A stretch of 63,991 nucleotides of DNA from Prosthecobacter sp. (lineage in GTDB: Bacteria; Verrucomicrobiota; Verrucomicrobiia; Verrucomicrobiales; Verrucomicrobiaceae), in assembly GCF_020439865.1 (NCBI RefSeq), contig NZ_JAGRPF010000021.1, forward strand, positions 1 through 63,991, given 5' to 3'. Below the pieces are notes generated by a model that saw only the letters and a list, made by a program, of their open reading frames with translations, did not search any database and had not been told where the DNA came from. This document shows positions 36,707-46,341 of the stretch, piece by piece. The stretch's first letter is position 1; each line of letters begins with the position of its first letter. The position numbers and the translations under genes are program-made.

Positions 36707-37861
36707 ATGAGTCGAAAAGTCTGCATCGTCGTCACCGCCCGCCCAAGCTACTCCCGCATCCGCAGCACCATGCTCGCCCTGCGTGAGCTGCCCGGGGTGG
36801 AACTGCAGGTCGTGCTCGCGGCATCCTCGTTGCTCGATGTGTATGGCAACGTGGCCGAGTTCATCATGAAAGACGGCTTTCAGGTGAACGCCCGCGTTTA
36901 CAGCGTGGTGGACGGCCAGAGCCGGCTGACCTCCGCCAAGACCACCGGCCTGGGCCTGATCGAACTGGCCACGGTCTTTGACAATCTGAAGCCCGACCTC
37001 GTGGTGACGATCGCCGACCGCTTCGAAACGATGTCCACCGCCGTGGCGGCCGCCTACATGCACATCCCGCTCGCCCACATCCAGGGCGGCGAAATCACCG
37101 GCTCCATCGACGAGAAGGTGCGCCACTCCATCACCAAGCTGGCGGACACGCATTACGTCTCCACCGATCAGGCGCGCGACTATGTGATCCGCATGGGAGA
37201 ACCTTCCGAGCGCGTCTTCAAAACAGGCTGCCCGTCCATCGACATCGCCGCAGATGTGCTGAAGTCGCCTGAACTGACCGTGGACGTGTTTGAGAAATAC
37301 GGTGGCGTCGGCCACATTCTCGACATTGCCTCGGGCTTCGTCGTGCTGATGCAGCACCCGGTGACCAACGAGTCTGACACCGCGCGCAAGCAGATGGACG
37401 CCTCGCTCGAAGCCGTGCGCCGTCTCGGCATCCCGGTGCTCTGCTTCTGGCCGAATCTCGACGCCGGCTCCGACGGCATCTCGCGTGCGATCCGCATCTT
37501 CCGTGAGAAGGGACTCGACGAAAACTTCCACTTCTTCAAGAACATCGCCGGCAACGACTTCCTGCGCCTGCTGCTCAAGTCGCGCTGCATCGTCGGCAAC
37601 TCCAGCGTGGCGATCCGCGAATGTTCCTTCCTCGGCGTGCCCGCCGTCAATGTCGGCACCCGCCAGCAGGGCCGCGAACACGGGCCCAACGTGCTGCATG
37701 CGGACTACTACGCCGACGAAATCCACGCGGCTGTGTCGAAGCAGCTCGCGCACGGTCATTACGAATCCTGCCATCTGTATGGCGACGGGCATGCAGGGCC
37801 GCGCATTGCGAAGCTGCTGGGCGAAGTCCCGCTCGAAACCGCCAAGAAACTCAACTACTGA
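36707..37861 (+). CDS. UDP-N-acetylglucosamine 2-epimerase (hydrolysing, NeuC/LegG-like)
   Basis: 384 residues. Starts MSRKVCIVVTARPSYSRIRSTMLALRE, typical of hydrolysing 2-epimerases. Further blocks are TIADRFETMSTAVAAAYMHIPLAHIQGGEITGSIDEKVRHSITKLA (which contains the conserved catalytic carboxylates) and NSSVAIRECSFLGVPAVNVGTRQQGREHGPNVLHA at the C-terminus. NeuC and LegG release ManNAc (or a diacetamido analogue) from a UDP-sugar for NeuB-type condensation. The substrate cannot be decided from the sequence. It precedes the methyltransferase by 10 bp in a tight cluster. Confidence 0.88.
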   Translation: MSRKVCIVVTARPSYSRIRSTMLALRELPGVELQVVLAASSLLDVYGNVAEFIMKDGFQVNARVYSVVDGQSRLTSAKTTGLGLIELATVFDNLKPDLVVTIADRFETMSTAVAAAYMHIPLAHIQGGEITGSIDEKVRHSITKLADTHYVSTDQARDYVIRMGEPSERVFKTGCPSIDIAADVLKSPELTVDVFEKYGGVGHILDIASGFVVLMQHPVTNESDTARKQMDASLEAVRRLGIPVLCFWPNLDAGSDGISRAIRIFREKGLDENFHFFKNIAGNDFLRLLLKSRCIVGNSSVAIRECSFLGVPAVNVGTRQQGREHGPNVLHADYYADEIHAAVSKQLAHGHYESCHLYGDGHAGPRIAKLLGEVPLETAKKLNY

Positions 37862-37870
37862 CCTCACCGC

Positions 37871-38806
37871 ATGTATCCCTCCCCTTTGAGCCGGCCCGAG
37901 CGCATCCAGCAGCTGGCATATGACTTCGACGCGCAGCCGAAGAAGCGCATCAGCCGCTGCAACCTCTCCGGCGCAACCGATCTCATCACCATCACGCACG
38001 TAGACCGCTACGGCTACAAGGCCCGCGCCGATCTCTGCCGCACCTCGGGTCTTGTGTTCCTCAATCCGGTGATGACGCAGGAGGCCTACACCGAGTTTTA
38101 CATCCACACCTACCGCCCGCTGGTCAGCGCGTTTCACAACCGCCTCATCGATCCCAAGTCGATCCAGGACGAGCAGCGCACCTATGCCGCGGAGGTGATC
38201 CAGTTTGTCGCACCTGAATTCGCCGACCGCCCGATGAAGCAGCTGCTCGACATCGGCGGCTCCACCGGCGTGGTGGCGGAGGAGTTCATCAAGGCCTTTG
38301 GCTGCAAGGCCACCGTGGTCGATCCGGCGCCGGACGAGCTCACCTTTGCCGGTGAGATGGGCATGCGCGCGATTCCGGGCTTCATCGAGGACGTGGATGT
38401 CGGCAGCGGCACCTATGATTTCGTGATGATCTGTCAGAGCATCGACCATCTGCTCGACGTGGACCTCGCCATCCAGCGCATGCGCGACGCGATGACCGAC
38501 GACGGCGTGTTCTTCATCGACATCGTGGACTTCCGCGCCGCCTACCTGCGCAATCAGCGCGTCGAGGACGCGATCAAGATCGACCATCCGTATTACTTCA
38601 CCCGCCAGACCATCGAGGCCTACCTGCGCAAGCACGGTCTGCGCGTCGAGCGCATGAACTTCGCCGCCGACCATCTGCACGTCGGCTTCCTCTGCCGCAA
38701 ATGTGAGCCGGTGAAGGACTTCCTGCCGGACGCTGCATGGATCGAGTCGTTCATCGACGAAATCCGGCAGATTCAAAACGCGCCGCTGGCTCTGCGACAT
38801 GGCTAA
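37871..38806 (+). CDS. SAM-dependent methyltransferase of the glycan locus
   Basis: 311 residues. A zinc-ribbon-like start with CNLSGATDLI and LCRTSGLVFLNPV precedes the Rossmann fold LLDIGGSTGVVAEEFIKAFGCKATVVDP, with QSIDHLLDVDLAIQRMRDAMTDDGVFFIDIVDF as motif region and a C-terminal extension ending CRKCEPVKDFL. This suits the C-methyltransferase-type enzymes acting on nucleotide-linked sugars. It overlaps the cytidylyltransferase gene by eight bases, so they are coupled. The sugar target is unknown. Confidence 0.78.
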   Translation: MYPSPLSRPERIQQLAYDFDAQPKKRISRCNLSGATDLITITHVDRYGYKARADLCRTSGLVFLNPVMTQEAYTEFYIHTYRPLVSAFHNRLIDPKSIQDEQRTYAAEVIQFVAPEFADRPMKQLLDIGGSTGVVAEEFIKAFGCKATVVDPAPDELTFAGEMGMRAIPGFIEDVDVGSGTYDFVMICQSIDHLLDVDLAIQRMRDAMTDDGVFFIDIVDFRAAYLRNQRVEDAIKIDHPYYFTRQTIEAYLRKHGLRVERMNFAADHLHVGFLCRKCEPVKDFLPDAAWIESFIDEIRQIQNAPLALRHG

Positions 38807-39509
38807 GCCGCGCATCTTCGGCCTGATCCCCGCACGCGGCGGCTCCAAGGGCATTCCTGGCAAGAACCTGCGCTCGCTGGGCGGCAAGCCCTTGCTGCAA
38901 TGGGCCTTCGAAGCCGCGAAAAACTCCGGCGTGGTCGAACGCGTCCTGCTCTCCACCGACTCCGAGGAGATCGCCGCGCTCGGACGCCAGCTCGGCATTG
39001 AGGTCCCCTTCCTCCGCCCCCCCGAGTTCGCGCAGGATGACACGCCGATGATCGCCGTGTTGAAGCATCTCATCGAACACCTGCGTGCCAGCGGCGATGT
39101 GCCGGATGCCATCATGCTGCTCCAGCCCACCGCACCGCTGCGCCGTGCCGAGCATTTGAAAAAAGCAGGCGAACTGCTCGTCCCCGAGGACGTGGACTCC
39201 GTGGTCGGTGTGACCGAAATCCCGCAGCACTACGCGCCGCACTATGCGATGAAGATCACACCGGAAGGCCAGCTCACGCATTACCTGCCAGACAGCGCCG
39301 CGATCAAACGTCGCCAGGATGTGCCGAAGGCGTATTCACGCGACGGAACGGTGTATCTCTTCCGCCTTTCGACGCTGGAGAAATACAACGACATCTACGG
39401 CGCCAACTGCATTCCGCTGCTCATTCCATCCGACGAGACGCTCAATCTCGACACGATGGAGGACTGGGAGCATGCCGAACGGGTCTTTGCAAAAACGACG
39501 CCCGCTTGA
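38799..39509 (+). CDS. Acylneuraminate cytidylyltransferase-like CMP-sugar synthetase (copy 1)
   Basis: 236 residues, NeuA-type. The nucleotide-binding start LIPARGGSKGIPGKNLRSLGGKPLLQW and the STDSEEIAALGRQLG, LLQPTAPLRRAEHL and TEIPQHYAPHYAMKI segments are all present. It activates a nonulosonic acid (or related 8/9-carbon acid) with CTP before transfer. It converges with asnB, sharing the palindrome TGATCA at the two stop codons. A second, distinct copy is at 57672. Confidence 0.9.
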   Translation: MAKPRIFGLIPARGGSKGIPGKNLRSLGGKPLLQWAFEAAKNSGVVERVLLSTDSEEIAALGRQLGIEVPFLRPPEFAQDDTPMIAVLKHLIEHLRASGDVPDAIMLLQPTAPLRRAEHLKKAGELLVPEDVDSVVGVTEIPQHYAPHYAMKITPEGQLTHYLPDSAAIKRRQDVPKAYSRDGTVYLFRLSTLEKYNDIYGANCIPLLIPSDETLNLDTMEDWEHAERVFAKTTPA

Positions 39510-41339
39510 TCAGTCGAGAAACTGGCGCGCCCAGATTTCCAGATTGAGCCATTGCCAGATGAAGAAGGAGTTCTGGTTGTCGCCGGCGAGGTAACGCGCA
39601 TAGCGCTCCTTCGCACGATCAGGACAGATCCATCCGCGCTGCCGAAACGAGTCGCTGTTCAGCACATCTTCCACAAACGGACGCCACTCATGTCCCAGCC
39701 ACTCGCGCTGCGGACTCTGCACGGTGCGCTTCGGCGCCTCGGCGACGGCAGGATCGATCTTGCGGCGCAGCAGTTCGCGCACCGGCGCCTTCGTGCCGCG
39801 GCGATTCATCAGATTCTCGGCCGGCAGGGCCAGCCCCCACTCGACGAGTTCATGATCCATGAAGGGCACGCGGAGTTCCTTCGCATACATCATCGAGATG
39901 CGGTCGTTGAAGCGAAGCGCTCGCGGAATCTTGGTGGCCACCAGATCGCTCATCGCCAGATCACGCGCCGCACTGCCGGTGGAAGAAGGCAGCACGGGCA
40001 TGCGAACCTCCGCGCCCTGCAAAGCCGCGCCGATCGCCTCGGCATGAAACGGAATCGTGCCATCGATCGCCGCACCGCCGCCAACGCGGTTGTGTGCGAG
40101 GCTTTTCTCAATGCTCGCACGCGGTTCCTGCCAGAACGCCATGTATTCGGCGAGCGCCGTTTCATACGCGGGAGTGCCGAGTTTCTGCGCAAGGTCGGCG
40201 AGGTGGTATTTCTTGTAGCCGAGGAAGATTTCATCCACTCCGTTGCCGTCGAGCAGCACGGTCACGCCGAGGGAGCCCGCGCATTCATACAACGGCGCGA
40301 AACCGATCACCGGCACACCGCCAAACGGCTCGCCTTGATGTCGCATCACATCCTCGAAGCGCGACAGGCAGTCGGCGGCATCCTGCACGATGTAGTGGCA
40401 GTTCACACCGGTGCCGCGCGTGGCGCGCTCCACCCATTCGCGTTCGCTGTAGGGATCTGCGTAGTCCTGGGTGAAGCCGTGAATCTGCGGATGAAATTTC
40501 GTGACGTAATGAATCAGCGCGGAGGAATCCACGCCACCGGACACATTCACGCCGACGGGCACGTCGCTGATCAGATGACGCTTCACCACCTCGGCCAGCA
40601 GATAATCGAGTTCGTCGAGCAGATCATCGTCATCACGCCTCGCACGCCCCGCCACTCGCGCAGCCACATCATACCAGCGGCTGATCCGGAAGGACGCGGG
40701 ATCGTCCAGACGCGCATGTACGCAGCAGCCAGCCTCGAGGCGGCTCACGCCCTGAAAGAACGTCGCTGTACCGATCTCATACGAACCGGTGGCGAGGTAG
40801 GTTTTGATGGTGGCATGATCAGGCGCGGCGCTTCCCAGCAGGCGAAGCAGCGGCGGAATCTCGCTCGCAAAGAACCACTGACCGTCCTGACAGACGTGGT
40901 AGAAAGGCTTGATGCCAAACCGGTCACGTGCCGCGAAGAGCGTACGTTCTTTGCGGTCATAAACCGCGAAGGCGAACATGCCGTTGAGGTGGTCCAGCAT
41001 CTTCTCGCCCATGGCGGCGAACAGCTCGACCAGCACCTCGGTGTCGCCATCCGTGCGCCAGACGTGTCCGGGCAACAGCGCACGCAGTTCGCGGTAGTTG
41101 AAGACCTCGCCGTTGAAGATGATCAAATAGCGGCCGCAGGCGGAGGCCATCGGCTGGTTGGCGCGGTCATTGAGGTCGAGAATCTTCAGGCGCTTGTGCC
41201 CGAGAACGCAGCGGTTGCCCTCCAAAAACTCGAGACGCCCGGCGTCCGGCCCACGGTGGTTCATGAGGTCGAGCGCACGACGGCAGAGGTCTTGGTCCAA
41301 GGTTTTTTGCAGGCTCAGCCCGCCTAGAATGCCACACAT
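39510..41339 (-). CDS. asnB: Asparagine synthetase (glutamine-hydrolysing) family protein
   Basis: 609 residues. The class II glutamine amidotransferase nucleophile is Cys2 (MCGILGG), and the N-domain continues with HRGPDAGRLEF and IFNGEVFNYRELRALL. The synthetase domain has GVNVSGGVDSSALIHYV, the PP-motif, near residue 250. Inside a glycan locus, such enzymes may amidate a sugar carboxylate (WbpS/asn-synthase-like) rather than make free asparagine. The sequence does not settle this. Normal length and no truncation. Confidence 0.88.
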   Translation of the reverse strand: MCGILGGLSLQKTLDQDLCRRALDLMNHRGPDAGRLEFLEGNRCVLGHKRLKILDLNDRANQPMASACGRYLIIFNGEVFNYRELRALLPGHVWRTDGDTEVLVELFAAMGEKMLDHLNGMFAFAVYDRKERTLFAARDRFGIKPFYHVCQDGQWFFASEIPPLLRLLGSAAPDHATIKTYLATGSYEIGTATFFQGVSRLEAGCCVHARLDDPASFRISRWYDVAARVAGRARRDDDDLLDELDYLLAEVVKRHLISDVPVGVNVSGGVDSSALIHYVTKFHPQIHGFTQDYADPYSEREWVERATRGTGVNCHYIVQDAADCLSRFEDVMRHQGEPFGGVPVIGFAPLYECAGSLGVTVLLDGNGVDEIFLGYKKYHLADLAQKLGTPAYETALAEYMAFWQEPRASIEKSLAHNRVGGGAAIDGTIPFHAEAIGAALQGAEVRMPVLPSSTGSAARDLAMSDLVATKIPRALRFNDRISMMYAKELRVPFMDHELVEWGLALPAENLMNRRGTKAPVRELLRRKIDPAVAEAPKRTVQSPQREWLGHEWRPFVEDVLNSDSFRQRGWICPDRAKERYARYLAGDNQNSFFIWQWLNLEIWARQFLD

Positions 41340-41503
41340 GCTCGAGATCGTTAAGGGTCTGCGAGAATGGCGGAAGTGGCCCGTGTTCGCAACACAAACC
41401 CTGCCAACCAGCCAGGTGTCAAAGTGAGGGAAGGCAGGTCCAGCTCGGACGCATTGGAAGGCAACCTATGCGTTCCGGTGCCGATTCCCGCCTTCGTGTC
41501 CGT

Positions 41504-43465
41504 TTACTTGGACTTCGTAATGGCGGTCATCCACTCAGTTCCTGACGCTTTCTTCGCCAGATATTCGGCCCCCTGCGGCGTAAGATGACAGGTGTCAAAA
41601 GTGATCAGATGATTGTCTTCAGTGAACCTTCGACACCCTTTCGAATCGCTGAACAACTCAAGGATGTCGATATAGCGAAAATCGCTGTGGAAGGCTTTGA
41701 TCATCTCATTCACCTCGACCGTCAGCGGATCCACAGGAGTTCTGATCTGCTGTGCCTTGAGGTGCAGCATCAGTGCGGTGTTCTTGTTGAGCAGATGGAG
41801 CCCCGGGACGGTTACATCTTTTCTACCCACCACGGCAACATGACGAACACCGCGGTCTTTGAGATACTGAATTGTTTTCTCAAGATACGGGACGTGCCAG
41901 AGCTGCCAGCGGGAGGCCAGGACCACAGTATCGGCCTCACCCAGCATATGGCTCTTCAATAGGTTTTTCTGCTGTTCCTTGCACAGCCGGCTCTCCACCG
42001 GGAGGCGCTCGTCATAAACACTTTCGGGAATGGGAAAAACGGCTGCGGCGTTGTGCCGAATGGGAAATGTTCGCAGATCGATGGAATCAACAGAATCTGA
42101 ACTGACCAGAACGTTCACGAAATCTGCGGCCATGCTGTCCCCGACTACCAGAACCTTTGGCAACCCCTGATTCGCAAAGTCTTTTTCAAGCTGATTGTAT
42201 TTTTCCCAAACATAGCTTTCGAGGTCCTTTTTGTTCGGGCTCAGTTGCGCCGACAACCCGGTTGAAAACCTCCACCCCCATCCGTTGGATGCCCATGCGC
42301 TTGCAGCTGGCAGCATCAGCAGCAAAGCCATGAGCACGCTTGCAAACCCAACCTGAGCAGGTGGCCACGCTTGTATCCAAGCTCCCCGCCTGAACGGCTT
42401 TTCCACAAATCGGTACATCAATACCGCCAGGCAGACGGCAACCAAGATGAGAGCCCACATCTCGTGAACAACGATCTGCGAACCATTGGCAGTCTTCTGG
42501 AACCTGTAGAAAACAATCAACGGCCAATGAACGAGATACAGCGAATAACTGATGAGGCCCATGCCAACGATGAGGCGATTTTCAAGCAACCTGCCAACAT
42601 AACGAGAACCGCCCGTGTAGATCAGGAGGGCAGCCCCAATACAGGGCAGAAGAGCATTGTAGGACGGAAAAGGAATGTGGGTATCATACCCGATCGCAGG
42701 CCAAATGATCATTCCAAGACCGGCGAAGATCATGACCTCCTTCAGAATCCGGCTGGATGTCGACAGATTTCCAAGCCAAACAACGCCGGCTCCAATCGCA
42801 AACTCAAAAGCGCGAAAAGGCGTGAGGTAGAAAATGGTGCTTCTTGGATCCAAAGTGACACTGAAAGCATTGTTTGATTCCGTGAGTGCCAAATTGCCGA
42901 TGAAGCTGAATGTGGCGGTTAGTCCAAGCAGAACCAGAGGCGCCCACTTCCATTTTGCTTTCAATGAAAGCACCAGCAGCCCTGGCCAGACCAAATAAAA
43001 CTGCTCCTCGACACTGAGCGACCATGTGTGGAGCAACGGTTTGAGGTCGGATGCCACGTCAAAGTAACCGCCCTCGGACCAAAAATAAAAATTACCGAGG
43101 CTGGCTACCGAGTAGACCAGCGCGCCGCCAACCCGTGCCAGGTATTGCGGGGGGAACAAGATGCAGGCGACAGCGAAGGCCACCACAAGAGTAACAAAGA
43201 GGGCGGGAAACAAACGCCGAGCCCGGCGGGCGAAAAAGTTCGAGAAACGGAACCGGCCGGTCGCCTGAACCTCATCCCTGATGATCCTTGTGATAAGAAA
43301 TCCACTGATCACAAAGAAAACATCCACACCAATAAACCCCCCTTTGAAGGCTGTGAATCCGAGATGGTGCAACAGCACAAATCCAACGGCCCAGCCCCGC
43401 ATCCCGTCAATGTCGCGCCTGTAATTCCCTTCGTTTCGAGGATGTTGGTCTATTGACTGTGGCAT
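41504..43465 (-). CDS. Acyltransferase 3-SGNH fusion (OafA/OatA-like O-acetyltransferase)
   Basis: 653 residues in two parts. The first 370 form the acyltransferase 3 domain with about ten membrane spans (RDIDGMRGWAVGFVLLHHLGFTAFKGGFIGVDVFFVISGFLI and SLSVEEQFYLVWPGLLVLSLK). The C-terminal 250 residues form a periplasmic SGNH hydrolase-like domain with VVGDSMAAD as block I and a late DTCHLT (Asp-x-x-His). It would transfer acetyl groups to a surface glycan or peptidoglycan. It is minus-strand and separate from its neighbours. Confidence 0.87.
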   Translation of the reverse strand: MPQSIDQHPRNEGNYRRDIDGMRGWAVGFVLLHHLGFTAFKGGFIGVDVFFVISGFLITRIIRDEVQATGRFRFSNFFARRARRLFPALFVTLVVAFAVACILFPPQYLARVGGALVYSVASLGNFYFWSEGGYFDVASDLKPLLHTWSLSVEEQFYLVWPGLLVLSLKAKWKWAPLVLLGLTATFSFIGNLALTESNNAFSVTLDPRSTIFYLTPFRAFEFAIGAGVVWLGNLSTSSRILKEVMIFAGLGMIIWPAIGYDTHIPFPSYNALLPCIGAALLIYTGGSRYVGRLLENRLIVGMGLISYSLYLVHWPLIVFYRFQKTANGSQIVVHEMWALILVAVCLAVLMYRFVEKPFRRGAWIQAWPPAQVGFASVLMALLLMLPAASAWASNGWGWRFSTGLSAQLSPNKKDLESYVWEKYNQLEKDFANQGLPKVLVVGDSMAADFVNVLVSSDSVDSIDLRTFPIRHNAAAVFPIPESVYDERLPVESRLCKEQQKNLLKSHMLGEADTVVLASRWQLWHVPYLEKTIQYLKDRGVRHVAVVGRKDVTVPGLHLLNKNTALMLHLKAQQIRTPVDPLTVEVNEMIKAFHSDFRYIDILELFSDSKGCRRFTEDNHLITFDTCHLTPQGAEYLAKKASGTEWMTAITKSK

Positions 43466-43688
43466 GTCTGGGTATTCCGCTCTTCAGCCGTGGACGCGAT
43501 TCATCATACGCCCGACCTTGGAAGCCGGAGGAGTCGATGCTTAGCGTTTAGGCAAACCTGCGCAAGGTTTTACTCCACCGAAGACCTCCCGATTCTTGGG
43601 GCACTAGGCGAGTTCCAAGCCAAACAAAACAGTCCTCTTCAAGCCACCTTAGGATTGAACCTTGAAATGGGCACACAGATGAACGTTA

Positions 43689-45197
43689 GTGCCAGTTCAG
43701 GCAAAACTTGCTCTCAGCCGCTCTCCTGATTTGGAACGAACGCCACCATTTCAACCGCCTCATCCGACCTCGGGCCCCATCGCCCGCTTTTTCCATGCAA
43801 ACATTCTGGAGGCCGGGAAAAAGGCGTTGCTCTTCCCAGTCGAGACCATCAGCCGCGAGCTCGATTTCAAACTGGTTCTTGCCGGCTACTGCGCCCGGCC
43901 CGGCAATCAGATTTTCCTGGGCAACCACACCGACATCTACACGCTGGGCAAGCGACTGAGCCACGGCCTCTACGTCGGCAAGAACGTCCTCAATGTTTCT
44001 CCCACTCGCCTGCGTGAGTGCTACGACGACCTGAAGAAAAATCAGTTCCGTGTCATCTATCTTGATGAAGAGGGCGCCATCTTTGCCGGCGGTCCCGAGG
44101 AATGGAAAAAGGAGATGGTGCGCAAGTTCGACCCGCGCTGGCTCAACGCCGAAGATCACGCCTGCGCATGGGGCACCTTTCAGGAGCAGCTCTACCATGA
44201 TCTGAAGCCCGCCTGTGAGAAGAACATCGTTCTCACCGGACATCCGCGTTTCAGCCTGTGCCACGACCGCTTCCTGCCGCTTTACCAGAAGGAGATCGAC
44301 GGACTGAAGCAACGCCACGGCAAGTTCATCCTCATCAGCACCAACTTCACCCGCGGCAATTTTGGCACGGGAGCGGATTACTTTTTCAAGCGCTACCACG
44401 TCAAGCCGGAGTCGCCGATGCGGGCCTCGCTGGTGGAAGAGTTCGCCTATCACCATCAGAAGCTCGGGCTTTTCATCCGCCTCGTCAGCCGCCTCAGCGA
44501 CTCGTTCCCTGATCACAAAATCATCCTGCGCCCGCATCCGAGCGAAGGACATGAAATTTACCAGTCCATCCTGAACTACATCCCTCGGGCTGAAATTCAC
44601 GTGCATGGCTCTCTCACCGCCTGGCTGCGTGCGGCAGACGCTCTGATTCATTGCGGCTGCACCACCGGCATCGAAGGCTGGCTCTGCGGCACCTACGTGC
44701 TCAACTACCAGCCGCTGCATGCAGACGTGTTTGAGCGTCGAATTCCGAACCTTGTGGGCGAGCGCTGCGAAGCCGAAGACGAGGTTGTCTCCAAACTGCA
44801 AAACGCCTTCTCGTTTGACCGGCCGCCGCACACTACGCTGCCCCCCGAGTCGCTGGCGCTGATGAAGAGCCTTATCGACAACGTGGAGCAGTCCACGGAA
44901 AGCTTCGAAAAGCTCGCCGCACTGGTCGAATCCGTCGAGAACGAACTGCCTGCCGCCACGGCGCTCGGATCGCTGACCGCCTATTCACGCCGCGGCGTGC
45001 AGGAGAAGATGAAGAAGTTTGTGCGCTCGCGCTTCATCAAATCGTGGAAACCGCGCAACGCCTACCAGCATCAGCGCTTTCCCGGCCTCGACCCGGCGGT
45101 GATCGAACCCAAGCTGGACTTCGTCCGCCAGCTTACTGGACGCCGCCTCGTGACGAAATATTGGAGTTCCAAGTTGATGAGCGTCACCTGCGAGTAA
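43689..45197 (+). CDS. Surface carbohydrate biosynthesis protein (GT-B-like)
   Basis: 502 residues. I recognise the family of large surface-carbohydrate proteins of the 'surface carbohydrate biosynthesis' type (distantly like CDP-glycerol glycerophosphotransferases), with GNQIFLGNHTDIYTLG, KIILRPHPSEGHEIYQSIL and a C-terminal block containing ADALIHCGCTTGIEGWL, which is the typical nucleotide-binding GT-B motif. Enzyme specificity is unknown. The start is GTG at 43689; no in-frame ATG with better context was found. The frame of the downstream Gfo/Idh gene overlaps its end, but the true start of that gene lies beyond the stop. Confidence 0.75.
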   Translation: MPVQAKLALSRSPDLERTPPFQPPHPTSGPIARFFHANILEAGKKALLFPVETISRELDFKLVLAGYCARPGNQIFLGNHTDIYTLGKRLSHGLYVGKNVLNVSPTRLRECYDDLKKNQFRVIYLDEEGAIFAGGPEEWKKEMVRKFDPRWLNAEDHACAWGTFQEQLYHDLKPACEKNIVLTGHPRFSLCHDRFLPLYQKEIDGLKQRHGKFILISTNFTRGNFGTGADYFFKRYHVKPESPMRASLVEEFAYHHQKLGLFIRLVSRLSDSFPDHKIILRPHPSEGHEIYQSILNYIPRAEIHVHGSLTAWLRAADALIHCGCTTGIEGWLCGTYVLNYQPLHADVFERRIPNLVGERCEAEDEVVSKLQNAFSFDRPPHTTLPPESLALMKSLIDNVEQSTESFEKLAALVESVENELPAATALGSLTAYSRRGVQEKMKKFVRSRFIKSWKPRNAYQHQRFPGLDPAVIEPKLDFVRQLTGRRLVTKYWSSKLMSVTCE

Positions 45198-45217
45198 AGT
45201 CACCCCTTCCCTTTTTC

Positions 45218-46321
45218 ATGAATCTCTCCAGAATCAAAATTTACGGCGCCGGCTCCATCGGCAATCATCTCGCCAACGCAGCCCGTACCCTTGGCATGAG
45301 CGTCTGCGTGGTGGACCGTGATCGTGAGGCCCTGCGCCGCATGCGCGAGGAGATCTATCCCGCACGCTACGGCCGCTGGGACGAAAGCATCGAACAATTT
45401 GATGGCGACAATGATCCTGAAGGCGGTTTCGACCTCATCTGCGTGGGAACACCGCCTGCAGCCCACGTTCCGCTGGCGTTGAAGGCGCTGCGGGAAAAGC
45501 CCAAGGCCATCCAGGTGGAAAAGCCGCTCTGCATGCCGGACATGGCCTCTGCTTCTGAACTGCGCCAGCTTGCGCAGCAGAACGGCGTGAAGGTTTTCGT
45601 CGGCTACGACCACGTGGTTGGCAAATCCGCGCGCCAGGCCGTGGAAATGGTGAAATCCGGCGTGATTGGCGATGTGCTGACCTTGGATGTCGAGTTCCGT
45701 GAGTTCTGGGGTGGCATCTTTGCCGCTCATCCATGGCTGGAAGGTCCGCATGACAGCTACCTCGGCTTCTGGAAGCAGGGCGGCGGCGCGAGCGGCGAAC
45801 ATTCGCACGCCTTGAATCTCTGGCAGCACCTCGCCCGCGAATTTGGCTTCGGTCGAGTTTCCAAAGTGGACGCGCTGATGCGCTACGTAACGAATGATCG
45901 CGTGGACTACGACGAGTTGTGCTCCCTGCACGTCACGACGGACACCGGCTTCTGCGGCCGCGTGATTCAGGACGTGGTGACCCAGCCCGTGCGCAAGGTC
46001 GCCATCATTCAGGGCAGCAAGGGCACGCTGACCATTCACGTGAGCCACAGCAAGACGGGCGACGCGCTCATCCTGCATCTCACCGGACAGGAACCTGTCA
46101 TCACCCCCGTGGCCAAGACACGCCCGGACGATTTCATCGAGGAGATGAAGCACATCGACGCCTCCCTGAACCCCGGAGCGCCGGTCAGCCCACTCGATCT
46201 CGACTACGGCCTCGACACCATGATGGTCGTCGCCGCCGCTCACCGCTCCCATGCCGAAGGCCGCCGCATGGTGCTGCCCACACCGCCTAACTACAGCCTC
46301 GACGCGCTGCAGTTTGCTTGA
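45218..46321 (+). CDS. Gfo/Idh/MocA oxidoreductase of the nonulosonic acid region
   Basis: 367 residues. Begins KIYGAGSIGNHLANAARTLGMSVCVVD (Rossmann), with CVGTPPAAHVPLALKAL, VEKPLCMPDMASASE (EKP motif) and GYDHVVGKSARQA. No signal peptide, so cytoplasmic. The frame is open 58 codons upstream, inside the preceding gene; the Met at 45218 starts the fold. Located directly before the NeuB-cupin gene, it may oxidise or reduce a sugar precursor. Confidence 0.85.
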   Translation: MNLSRIKIYGAGSIGNHLANAARTLGMSVCVVDRDREALRRMREEIYPARYGRWDESIEQFDGDNDPEGGFDLICVGTPPAAHVPLALKALREKPKAIQVEKPLCMPDMASASELRQLAQQNGVKVFVGYDHVVGKSARQAVEMVKSGVIGDVLTLDVEFREFWGGIFAAHPWLEGPHDSYLGFWKQGGGASGEHSHALNLWQHLAREFGFGRVSKVDALMRYVTNDRVDYDELCSLHVTTDTGFCGRVIQDVVTQPVRKVAIIQGSKGTLTIHVSHSKTGDALILHLTGQEPVITPVAKTRPDDFIEEMKHIDASLNPGAPVSPLDLDYGLDTMMVVAAAHRSHAEGRRMVLPTPPNYSLDALQFA

Positions 46322-46341
46322 TTCACCAGAAACCTTTCGAC

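Noticed and set aside
35888..39130. 1080-codon minus-strand open frame
   Set aside because: Runs antisense through cysC, the 2-epimerase, methyltransferase and cytidylyltransferase; no coding family, so treated as a shadow of GC-rich genes.
39552..41327. 591-codon plus-strand open frame opposite asnB
   Set aside because: asnB has Cys2 and the PP-motif; the antisense frame lacks any domain.
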